DNA of 64,000 nucleotides from Bactericera cockerelli (Eukaryota; Arthropoda; Insecta; Hemiptera; Triozidae), in NCBI GenBank assembly GCA_024516035.1, contig CM044960.1:21592668-21656667 (forward strand), read 5' to 3'. The translations under genes and the position numbers were made by a program. This document shows, piece by piece, positions 1-9,545 of this stretch (positions within the stretch are counted from its first letter, which is position 1; each line of letters opens with the position of its first letter). The notes under the pieces are model-generated. The model had not been told where the DNA came from, searched no databases, and saw only the letters and a program-made list of their open reading frames with translations.

Positions 1-656
1 ACCTTCTCTCTTGTAGCTGACTGCACAATTGCACAAGGAACCGAAGAATATCATTACTTATTTTACTTAAATAGTTAATAATTATAAAACATTTCTGATA
101 TAGTGATATGTTAATAATTGTAGTGAAACGTATACCTATTACTCTGGAGAAGAAAAAAAAAATGATATACACAAAATAACTTTTCTCGGGTATTTTTCTT
201 TCTTTAAATTTAACAAGATCAATTAAAGACGCTATGTGGATATCTGTTGTAACCGAAAGCAGAGCAGAGCAGTGCTTGGTTGCTTACCCCTTTCGCCTGT
301 CCAGATAGTACACAGTCCTGAGCTTTCTGTTGAATCAGGCGCGCTAGATGTATGAGGATCACACCGTTGTCCAACATGTCTAGTAGGTTGGTAGCCGTGA
401 GACAGTCTATGCCTGAAATACAGCGATTAATTAACCAAATTAAAACTATTCAGTTCTTAATATTTAATTATTTTTCTTTCACTTTGACTTTTCCTAAAAT
501 CTACTTGGGGTCGGCATTGTTCAACCTCATGGTTGAGGTTGAACAATGGTTGAGGTTGGTTGGTTGTGGCACATTTTTATGGCTGGTTACACTTCCTAGC
601 GCCAACGATTCTATTTGATTTAACGAACAGAGAAAAAAGTCTGCTCCGACCGGGAA
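1..656. other. AT-rich stretch without a supported gene
   Basis: I see no exon, RNA gene or clear transposon end here. The frame from 352 to 618 has no splice context and no recognisable domain; part of it (around 530-565) is a repeated GGTTGAGGTTG word. The stretch is best read as decayed non-coding DNA. Confidence 0.5.
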
Positions 657-718
657 TCGAACTCAGGATTTCTGGACTACCGGCAGTAGTGACAACCGTT
701 ACGCCACGGAGTTCTTAA
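657..718 (-). repeat. tRNA-derived SINE head (fragment, family shared with 13.9 kb)
   Basis: Read on the minus strand, the piece has a Pol III B-box-like GAGTTCGATTCCC and an A-box-like GTGGCGTAACGGTTG. CTCCG and CGGAG at its two ends can pair as a partial acceptor stem, and ACTA/TAGT can form an anticodon stem around a seven-base loop with T at the expected place. Only five acceptor pairs exist, and a diverged partial copy occurs near 13890-13942. I therefore call it a tRNA-derived SINE remnant, not a working tRNA gene. Confidence 0.6.
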
Positions 719-934
719 TATTTAATGAAACACTGCAAAATAGAGTAAAGTTGAAAATGATCGACAGCCATATCAATGACCTTACCTATTAATTATAATG
801 GCACTTTTTTTCCTACAAGAGGATGAAAGTTTTACAGTACGTCTCATTACAATGAGGTGCATTGAATTTTTTTAGTTTTGGTTATTATATTTGTGACAAT
901 CACCTTCATGATGTCACAACTCGCTTTGCTAAAT

Positions 935-1010
935 CTTTTCTGAACTCGGGACTTGACCCACCCGACCTCCAGGTTACAAGATCAGTGGTTGTATTGAATT
1001 TCATTCTAGA
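935..1010 (-). repeat. tRNA-like SINE fragment (family shared with 19.1 and 43.9 kb)
   Basis: On the minus strand this reads as a CTTGTAACCTGGAGGTCG segment followed by a B-box-like GGGTCAAGTCCCG. The same word order (TTACCTGGAGGT, then GTTCAAGTCC or GTTCGATTACC) returns at 19113-19190 on the plus strand and at 43890-43932 on the minus strand. That recurrence is what marks it as an interspersed tRNA-derived repeat. Confidence 0.5.
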
Positions 1011-1540
1011 CTAGCTCAGCCGTCAGTTCCAAATTATAAACTCCTAACAATCATTAACTAGATACAAAGATGGTACCGGAATCAGTGAAATGAACAATTT
1101 GTTGTCCTATTTTGCTAGGTTTCGAGCATGACTGTGAGTTAACTATGTGGAAGAAAATTTTCTCATTGAATTTCAATTAAATGAAGAAAACTTATCAATG
1201 GGGTACGTGATCTTCATCTGAGAAAGGAGATTCCTATCCATGTGTTTGCTTCTTCATGATGCTATTCCATCGTTTGCTTATAATACAAACATCCTTGTAC
1301 AATAGATGGAGAAATTAATTAGAAATAGCGCAAACAGTTAGATGTTAGATTCTTTTTTTCGGAGTATCATCATCTCTATTACAAACCCGTTTCTTTTTTA
1401 ATTAAAAAGATGAGATGAAATTCAGGTTTTACCTACTTTTCTAATGCTCACTAAGTCACTACATAATTTAACAAGGTGAGGAAACCCATAAATGAATTGG
1501 TACGTTCAGAAAATAAATGAAATATGAACCATATAATATA

Positions 1541-1724
1541 CAGTTAAATCTGGATATATGAGAATCTAAGGGAGCAATATTTTTTTTCTCTCATATCGAG
1601 GTTTCTACTAAAGCCAGTGTATCTCTTATATCGAGGTTTAGACAAACAATGTTCTCTTATATCCAGGTTTTTGTTCGAATATGAAGGACCCAGGATAGTT
1701 TTCGCTTATATTCAGATTCGACTG
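1541..1724. mobile_element. Short pogo/Tigger-like MITE with TA target duplication
   Basis: The 184-bp unit starts CAGTTAAATCTGGATATATG and ends with the imperfect reverse complement, ATATTCAGATTCGACTG. It is flanked by TA on both sides (1539-1540 and 1725-1726). Internally it repeats words of the type CTCTTATATCGAGGTTT several times. CAGT-ends with GATATAT-type subterminal words and TA duplications are typical of the pogo/Tigger branch of Tc1/mariner. There is no coding capacity, so it is non-autonomous. The structure is seen directly; the family is inferred. Confidence 0.65.
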
Positions 1725-1884
1725 TACAAAACTTCGTATATTTTTACTCATAGACCATAATCCGAGTTCGATTCCTTTTTGGGGGATATAGGTACCATTA
1801 CTTATTGATCTCATATAATTGAAGACAATATATTGGTTTGGAAACACTTCCTTTAATTAAGAAAAAAAGTTTCACTTCAGTACT

Positions 1885-2072
1885 TCATCATCATCATCAT
1901 CGGGTGGCGTCATCGTGAACGATGGTAACCAGAAAGTGGAGGAATGACTCAGCACTTCTACCAGTGTCTTCTTTACAAGGAGGCTAATAATTGACAAGGG
2001 CCCCAGAATTAAGCCAATGCTAGTCTACTCCCTGTTTATAGTCGCCCAGCCAGACTGCTGGTCTACTCCCTG
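1885..2072 (-). mobile_element. SINE-like element with (ATG)n tail
   Basis: On the minus strand it begins CAGGGAGTAGACCAGCAGTC, carries ACTATAAACAGGGAGTAGAC a little later, and ends GATGACGCCACCC followed by a (GATGAT)n tail (plus-strand TCATCATCATC at 1885-1901). A closely similar copy is at 59433-59594, and two related copies with (AAC)n tails are at 57752-58014 and 63442-63702. The simple-repeat tail and recurrent 5' region indicate a retroposed element. I recognise no tRNA or 5S promoter. Confidence 0.6.
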
Positions 2073-2080
2073 TTTTTTTT

Positions 2081-5000
2081 TTAATTTCGTTTAAATTTAA
2101 AAAAAAAATCCTTTGTACGAGAAGAACTTACTAAACTGTTTAGGAGTACGAGTAATAATAATCACCAATTTTCTAAATGTTTGTAGTGGGTCACTATGTT
2201 TTCTATACAAATTAAAGTACAGTAAGATATAGATTAATCTAATCTAGATCCAAGTGTACGTAGAGAGAATTTAGATTGCAATTTAGATTAAATCTTGTAG
2301 ATGATTGTGCGTCTGTTAATGTAAAGGGAGTGAATAAGCAGATATAAACTCTCATGGACGTCACAATTATTATGTTAGACTAGCTTAAACCAAACACTTT
2401 TTGCTGCTAGGATTTTTCGCCAATGACTGGCGTTCCTACTAGTGCCATATTATAAAAGAAGATTACAAGAAATACAAAGGAAGTCCCTTAAGGCGGACCC
2501 CTTAATCACAGCGCACCATTCTGATTAGGGACGGTCCCCTAATTTTTCTTGTGAGCCTATTTTATAATTTGGAGATAAAAAAACATACTCTTTGGCGCCT
2601 AAAATAAATTGCCTATTATGGGTTACAGTTATACATTTCAAGATGTAATGGTACCTTGGCATTTTTTAGCGACTGTTCCGGTACCTATCTATACCAGAGT
2701 TTAGTGCCTTGCTACTTGTACAACTCGTAGGTATTATAGTAAGGTATAGAAAGCGGAACTAATTATGAAAGAGATCCATGATAGATAAATTTTACAGTCA
2801 TTCATTTCTGTAGGTACTATTAACCCTTTGAAGGTGTCGATTGTTCAGTAGGTGCAACTACTCGGCATAGTTAATAATATACCTAAGTGAAGTCTATGAG
2901 AATCATTCATTGTTGTTGACAGACTCGCCTAGAGTCTGGTTGATTTCTACTAATGCATTGAGTTTTCTTGCCTGCGGTTACCGTCATAATGACATTTACA
3001 GGGGTAGCTGGTTAGAATTTTTTTAAACACTAACATAGCCCAGATTCCATGCAAGAGAAATGCAAACGCCATTTATTATCAAAAGGGTTAATATTTAATG
3101 TCGGTAGTAATCATAAAATCATTTATCACATTTAACATTCGCTCATTTGTGCCTGCATTTATACAACCGAATGCATAACGATCATGTTGTGGGCACACAT
3201 AGGAGAGAAGTGAGCCACACCAATTCACAATACACCACAAAGTGTGTTTACTGAGGACTGGACAAAACATGGTCGCGTACATACAGACTAAACCTGGAGG
3301 AGGCCACCTCAGTAGCTACACGCAGTGGACTCTCAGTGAGGAGGTCGCCAGGGCTAGGTTCGATTCCTAAGCATGTCGAAAGTTTAGTAGAGTAGAACGA
3401 ACCACTGTGCACAATTGAACTTCTATGCAATTAAAAGATGTATTGTGTTCAGAAGCATGTCTTCTTCTTCTACATAGATATCCCTTATGTATCATCTTTC
3501 AGAAGAAAGGAACCATCTCTTCGGATGTTTGCCAGATGTTATAGGTATTTATATCATCACCACTAGAATTACGAGAAATATATAATATTTTCAAAGTTAC
3601 ATCTTTTAAAACTATTTTGTAGTGTGCAATTTTTTCGCGTTGTTAATTGATGACGGAAATATTTCTTTACCGCATGTGAAGCATACTAACAGGTTTATAA
3701 TGGTTATAGATATCGTACGATACACATAGTTACTAACACTTAACACCTTTTCTTTTGTTAATTTTTATTATGTAACATTTAGATGAGACGTCGGTATACA
3801 TCATGGTGTGATGATTATAGCAATTATATCACAAGTTTGTAAACTTTTTACAACTACATCATTACAGTAAATACCTTCCGTCTTATCCGATAATCTCCAA
3901 GATTGTTCAGAGTAGGTACACGTACTCATATACTCCTAAGCTAGGCAGATGCTATATGAAGTATGTTTATGTACGAGTACTATGAAACTAACCTAAAATT
4001 CTCCTCAACATCAAGATCAATAAGATATACAGGAAGCAAATTCTTCACTAACCATCACCATAGACTCCACAGAGGAAGTACCTACAGGAAAAGATAGAAT
4101 CAACCTAGTTAAACAAATCTTACCTAATTAAAACTTAATTTGGATATCAGAGAGTTGTTAAATTACAAGAACTCAAGAGCCAAAGATAAAATTGACTAAG
4201 TCCTCAAGTAGAATAAAATCAGGCAGGTCTTGGGACGTCAAAGGGCAACCGACAAGAAACAAGAATATGGTGAATTAAGTACCAAAATGGGACATGCAAG
4301 CAAAAGCTCTGGTAATGTACTGTTACGAATTGGGCAAAATATGTATACAACTATACATACATAGACTTCATGTATATCTTCGGGAATGACGATTCCTTTT
4401 TCAAAAATCTGCGACAATTTTTAATACAAACGAAATGTACCACTTGAAGCAGAAATGTTCCCAAGTACTGATGTGCACTCTTACAAATGAAATTCTACAT
4501 CAAGTGAGTTTATTACTGCATAGAAAAAAAATCTGCAGGCAATTTTCAATATATTCGAAGACATGGAACCCTGCAATGCGACATTTAAGTCCCTGATGGC
4601 GGTTACATCCACAAGAGACATCCCCTCCTCTTTCAGACATCCGCTTTGTTGTGTTTCTAATGAGAAAAATTCTCGGTCCTGAATCCTGAGCGATGTCAAT
4701 TGAAAGCTTGCCTTTTCATTTTTGTGACCTTTAAAATTTAATATTCTCGACTACTTTTTCTCCAAGGAAATGAATACACGTGTTTTTTTCTGCTTTAAAG
4801 TGCCCGCCATATGTAATATGTATGTATCTAATACTTTGCTTGCAAGAGAGTTGCTAGATATTGTTGGGGAATATAAGGCTAATACTTGGGGCATGAATGA
4901 CATAAATAATATACATGAATATATGTATTATACGTATACTGGCTCCTCTGTTTCAAATGAAAGTTTTTGTAAACTTTACCTAAGATTTATTATAAATGGC

Positions 5001-6165
5001 ATACAGAACTGCCTCCTGTAGATTAACTTATTGCCTCTATTTTACACTTAACAAATGACGTGAAGCCAAAGCAGAAAACTAGCACAAAAGCGTCCATGAC
5101 ATTTCAGATTCCAGCAATTTTCTCTGCACAATAAAACGAGATCTTCACTTAGCATTTCGAGTTCTATTTCTGCAGCAACAGATAACAATGGTTTGCAGTG
5201 AAAGAACTTGAACCAAACTTATTGTTCTGTCCTAGATTTGACGAGTATTAAAGGAACAAATCATATTTGAACACAATAAATTTGATATCATGATCCTGGT
5301 TTTGATTTGAATCTGATTCAAAACATCACAAGTCAAAACACAGAACCCATATCTCACCGGAGTGATTTATCGTCTAGCTGTGTATTGTTATCTCATTGGA
5401 TGTTTCACATTGGCCAGAGATTCGTGCATTGATGTTATGAAACAAGGAAAGTAATAACACAGAATGACTTGGAACTTGCAGGAATACCTATTCCATTTGC
5501 GCATTAGGGTCCATCGTTTCATTCCATGCACTGAGGATTAAGAACACATTTGATGGTTTATTGAATTCATACATTTCTATATGTACATTTTATCATATAA
5601 TGTTATGTCACCTCAATAGGCGTAATCTATTACCAGGTAATGCTTTTCAAGTAGGTAAATTATCACAAGATAGTAATACAATTATTGATATTTATCGTGA
5701 AATAGAAGTATTTGGAATACATAATAAACTCATTTACACCTAAGTAAAAAAATCCTCAAATGTGTGAGAAAGCATGTGGGACTGTGGACATCATCCATCT
5801 ATCTATTGCTTACATTGACGAACTTTCACGCCTTTACAACAGAATAGAACATTGTAGGTACTTTCAGATTGTAAAATTGAATGATAATAAAGGGATGGTC
5901 GAACAATAAGGGAACGTAACAATATTTGTCTAAACAATTAGCAAAATTGAAGTCTAAAAACAGGACGTATTAAAGGGCACTTTTCATTTTCAGGTCAAGT
6001 TTCACCCTAGTGCAAACAGGTTTTCTTCCGTTGCCATAAACATAAATGTTGGTGGGTTTCGGATCTCTTGGTGATGGAAGGATGGATGAAGGATTTGCCT
6101 GAAAAATGGTCCTCAGCTGTGAGTTCCTTCTATATCCTTGGTATATGGTTCTTATACTTTTTATG
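2081..6165. other. 4-kb AT-rich stretch without a supported gene
   Basis: Apart from one weak tRNA-like piece at 3300-3376 I see no exon with splice signals, no RNA gene and no clear transposon. Frames at 3088-3430, 4481-5021 and 5561-5743 are short, have no recognisable motif and lack convincing acceptor/donor pairs. Confidence 0.5.
3300..3376 (+). repeat. Weak tRNA-like fragment
   Basis: An A-box-like TCAGTAGCTACACGCAGTGG is followed about 30 bases later by GGCTAGGTTCGATTCCTAAG, which contains a near-consensus B box (GTTCGATTCC). No acceptor stem closes, so a functional tRNA is unlikely; an old SINE head is the better reading. Confidence 0.4.
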
Positions 6166-6196
<31 letters not shown>

Positions 6197-6488
6197 TGAG
6201 TGTTTCACAGCCTTTTTTATTTCGTAGCCATGAAACAGGAGCTACTGTAGACGCTTGTGGTCTGTGTTGTAGCCTACCCATCCCGTAGTATGCCTCCCCT
6301 CGGATGGGCGAGAAGAGACACAATACTTCCCATTTAGGTGCTGGGTCAACACGAGCGCACCGGAAGGTATCCCTTACAAACAATTGTAACCAAATTAAGA
6401 ATACAAATTTTTGTCGGCACGGGGAATCGAACCCGGGACCTTCCGCATGGTAAGCGCGTGCTTAACCACTGAGCCAATCGCGCGCTCA
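6166..6488 (-). mobile_element. tRNA-derived SINE with poly(A) tail, near full length
   Basis: On the minus strand the element starts GAGCGCGCGATTGGCTCAG (A box), continues to a B box GGGTTCGATTCCCC, and then has a body of about 230 nt that ends CACTCATCTTTA plus a 26-nt A run (plus-strand T run at 6166-6191). The loop CTTACCA between CGCG and TGCG would carry a TAC anticodon, hinting at a Val-type ancestor; that is inference. A second nearly identical copy is at 58519-58838 (minus) and a more diverged one at 49153-49518 (plus). The long lysine-rich frame across it is only the translated A run. Confidence 0.85.
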
Positions 6489-6939
6489 TGTAAAAAGCCA
6501 CTGAGCCAATGTAATTTCAAAAGGAAATTTTCAGATAATAAAGATCATACAATCCCACCCAGTATCACCTAGTTATTGAGTTATGATATGATACAAGATA
6601 GACAGGAGAATGAGTTTGCTTTCTTTACTACTTTTGCGTGCTGAAAATCTAAATATGTAGATTTGTAGTAATATGTAGATAGCATTCTCCTGTCACCCAC
6701 TGGTACCAAAATTTACCTTCCAAACATGAAAATATGAGATAGTTTTAAGCTACAACAGATGAAACATTTCTTTTGTTGAAAAATAAGAGAATACCGAAAG
6801 AAGTATTTTTTAGTAAAAATGCAAGTGCCCTGCATTGCACATTGCATACTTCTATAAATATTTTGGGCGATCATAAGTGTAATGTTGATAGGTCTACCTA
6901 AATAGGTAAGAAAAAAAAAAAAAACACTGCCAATTATGG

Positions 6940-7632
6940 ACACAATACTTCCTCGTGATTGTTTCACATTGTGTACAGTGTACACGTGCGAATTTTGAGT
7001 TTTTATACTAAATTACTTGTATCTCCAAAACGGCTGAACCAATTTTGTTCAAATTTATATGGTAGAAAACTGTTTTTTCTACATTCTAGATTCTACAAAA
7101 ATTTCTGTATCGGGAAGTCGTGGTTCTTATTTTTTGACTTTATTGTCCAAAATTTCGGATTTTCTTAAATATCAGAGTCAAATTATAACTAATTAAAAAG
7201 AAAATATAAAAAGCCTGTGTAAAACAATAATATGCATATACATACAAAATTTCATCAAAATCGGGTGTACTGTTCACGAGATATAAGCATTTAAGTAAAA
7301 AGTTAGTGGTCAGGCGCATGGTCTCTTTCACCCAGAGCCGCTAGTACGAATTCGATGAATTTAAAATGGGACCATCTACAGAATGTCTCCTAAATGAGTA
7401 CAAAATTTCATCAAAATCGGTCGAGTAGTTTCCGAAATTTGCGCGTTACAAGGAATCGTTTTAACAGACAGACAGACAGACCGACAGACGGACACAAAAC
7501 CAAATTTGCTCAGGAGGTTTTGAAACGTCCAGAAATATGAAAAAAATTGAAATCGGAGCAAAAAAATATTTTTTTTTTACAAAAACGAACACAATACTTC
7601 CGATTTCTAATATTAGAAATTTCTCGGAAGTA
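6940..7632. repeat. Probable interspersed repeat ending in a palindrome
   Basis: The segment opens with CACAATACTTCC (6942-6953) and the same word recurs at 7591-7601. Near its right end it contains the insect-repeat phrase AAATTTCATCAAAATCGGTC, then a CAGACAGACAGACCGACAGA run (7471-7497). It closes with a palindrome at 7595-7632 made of TACTTCCGA, TTTCTAATATTAGAAA and TCGGAAGTA. A related palindrome sits at 15073-15116. No coding sequence is visible. I read it as one non-autonomous element or part of a larger one, with borders uncertain. Confidence 0.45.
7471..7497. repeat. (CAGA)n-type microsatellite, degenerate
   Basis: Six or so tetranucleotide units of CAGA with C/G changes lie directly after the word AATCGGTCGAGTAGTTTCCG. 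This combination is common in dispersed insect repeats. Confidence 0.7.
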
Positions 7633-7934
7633 ATAAAATATGATAGAACCTCACATATTTAAAATTATCTAAAACATACAGAATTAATGTCTTTCTTTGT
7701 TTCTGCTGTCTGAGAGTAATTTCTGTGATATCTTTTCAATTTGAGGAAGATAATAATAACTTTCGAAGATGAAAAGCCATTTTTCCATTAAAAAGAAGAA
7801 GTTTTTTCACAAAATTATATAGACTGTTGATGTGTTGATATTGTGTTATTTGGCGAATTGAACAAGAACTGTGAGTATTTTGAAAGGAATTTCAATTTGC
7901 AGCGATGAAAGCTTTTCTTCCCTGCAACACTCAC

Positions 7935-8210
7935 CTAAAATTTTGTTCAGCCAGTCGGCCAAATCCTCCTGGAGGGGTAACAGCTGTCGGTTCTGAGAGG
8001 CCTGTATCCGCCCCTGATAGTAGGACACGTACTCTTCCTCGTTGTCTGGGGAGGCTGGAGGCTCAGGGCCGGTCTGCAGGGGGGTGGTGCCATGCAGGCG
8101 GCGGGCGAACACCCCGGGGGCCCCCACGCGTCAGGGGGGGAGGTGGGAGGGACACGATAGCCTAGCTGAGCCATGGGAGGGCTGGGCAGAGCTGCTGAGA
8201 GGGCCTACAT
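7935..8210 (-). CDS. GAS2-family protein, one exon (start of calponin-homology region)
   Basis: This is one coding exon of a growth-arrest-specific 2 type protein, a family that links actin to microtubules through an N-terminal CH domain and a C-terminal GAR domain. The sequence ...EEEYVSYYQGRIQASQNR followed by QLLPLQEDLADWLNKILG matches the pattern just before and at the start of the GAS2 CH domain (compare LLPMKEDLALWL in GAS2). The exon ends at 7935 with a clean donor (TTTTAG/GTGAGT), phase 1. The 5' border is ambiguous. A strong acceptor (CTCTGTGTTTCAG) precedes 8210, with an ATG at 8174 in a good context, but that ATG is in another frame, and the CH frame has a TGA at 8131-8133. Either an internal acceptor (CCCCCCTGCAG, exon start 8073, phase 0) is used, or one base is missing in the G/C runs near 8105-8125. 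The exon is far more GC-rich than its flanks. Later CH and GAR exons would lie at lower coordinates; I did not find them. Confidence 0.7.
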
Positions 8211-9339
8211 CTGAAACACAGAGAGGGAGAGCTGAGTTAGACCAAATGGAGAACTTTATCCTCTGAGTACAACACGAGTTTTAGGAACTATTCTTCTTTT
8301 ACTCTGTCTTATCCCGCTCAAGCAGGGTCGACGTTTATTTAGGACAAGCAGATTTAGGAACGATTAAGAGTGAATTATTTACTTTTTTATAACCATTAGT
8401 TTAATTGTTGCTAAGGGCAGTAGAACAATAGAAAATAAAAATACAGGTAAAAAGGTATTTCAAAAACAAGGTACTGCTTAATTATAATTAAACACCAGAG
8501 CAACGATTTATAAATTGTAATGCGATTGGGTAGGAAAGAAATATTACAAAGGAAAACTTGAAGTATTATATCACCTCCAGCAATTCTCAAGAAAAACACT
8601 TTCTATCAAAGTTCCAATTTGATTAATAAAGAAAAGTACATCACGTTTTGAATGTGAGTAGTAAATAATAATGAAAAAAATATTTATTTCAAAAACCGTG
8701 TTTCATAGGACTCAGGTCTCAACTTCTCAAGAATACAAGCAACACAAATCTAACTTGAATGCTGAACTTTGAAACACGAAACTAAAACTGCGAATGAGAT
8801 TTGTATGACGCGATCCAACATACCTGGGTACGGCTTCACGAAATTAGAAGTAGATTGAAAATGAAACGCAGCAACCGACAGAAGTGCGAATAATATATGT
8901 ATGTACGAAAAAATAGTTAATAACAAGTAGAGATGTAAATTGTAGGCATGTCAGAATTTACAATTACGATTCATTTTACATTTATTTTAGAAAAAAAACC
9001 AAGAACTCTGTAGTACAAGGTGTCGTAAAGTTGAGATTGAGTTTTCTCTACGACTAGCGACTGCTTGTATATCTCATGGTACATTATGAATTTTATGTAT
9101 TGTCAGTTGGTAATCTCAGCAGCTTATGTCATGACACACATCACACTTTGCCCTCGCAATATTGTGCATACATTTGAATAGGATTGTAACAGCGCGTGTC
9201 TAACTTTTTATCATCATAGGGATAAGCATATTTTAGAAAGAAAAAAATTAATACCGACACATACTCGTCAACCTAAATCTGAACAAACTATAATTGCTTA
9301 AAGCTAAGAACAATAATACCAATAATGAAGACATAATTT
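8211..9339. other. Intron or upstream flank of the GAS2-family exon
   Basis: On the minus strand this leads into the acceptor at 8211-8213. A pyrimidine-rich run (TCTCCCTCTCTGTGTTTCAG) is visible immediately upstream of the exon. I see no other exon or repeat in this kilobase. Confidence 0.5.
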
Positions 9340-9545
9340 TTTCAATAATAATAATAACTCTCTTTAGTGGAAGGTAACCACCTGGCGAGGTTAATGCTTA
9401 AAGCATTTTCTACCACCTAACCCTCAGAGTCTTATTATTATGTGGTCACAATCTCAAATTAACGAGGAAAAATTCATGCACTGGGTGGGATTCGAACCAA
9501 CGAATCCCTACGCTACCTGAATTACCAGACTTGACTTGACTACCA
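9340..9545 (-). mobile_element. tRNA-derived SINE with (ATT)n tail
   Basis: On the minus strand a tRNA-like head (AGGTAGCGTAGGGATTCG, then GGTTCGAATCCCACCCAGTG) is followed by a body containing GTGACCACATAATAATAAGA and GGTGGTTACCTTCCACTAAA, ending in an ATT-rich tail. The head recurs at 57348-57420 (plus). The body recurs at 58843-58970 (minus), where the words TGTGACCACATAATAATAAG and GGTTACCTTC are kept. Recurrence of both halves supports a genuine SINE family. Confidence 0.7.

Noticed and set aside
657..718. Functional tRNA gene (a loop with GCC anticodon could be drawn)
   Set aside because: Only five acceptor pairs form, the D arm is poor and a damaged relative exists at 13.9 kb. A SINE head explains it better.
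5970..6383. Long lysine-rich frame on the minus strand, and its relatives at 58304-58729 and 49373-49612
   Set aside because: These translate the SINE body and its poly(A) tail. The similar peptides simply reflect three copies of the same repeat.
7376..7561. Conserved-looking peptide with QTDRQTD-type repeats
   Set aside because: It is the translation of a dispersed repeat phrase with a CAGA microsatellite that is common in insect DNA; not a gene.
7905..8266. Glycine/arginine-rich plus-strand frames
   Set aside because: They are the complement of the GC-rich GAS2-family exon on the minus strand, with no splice signals of their own.
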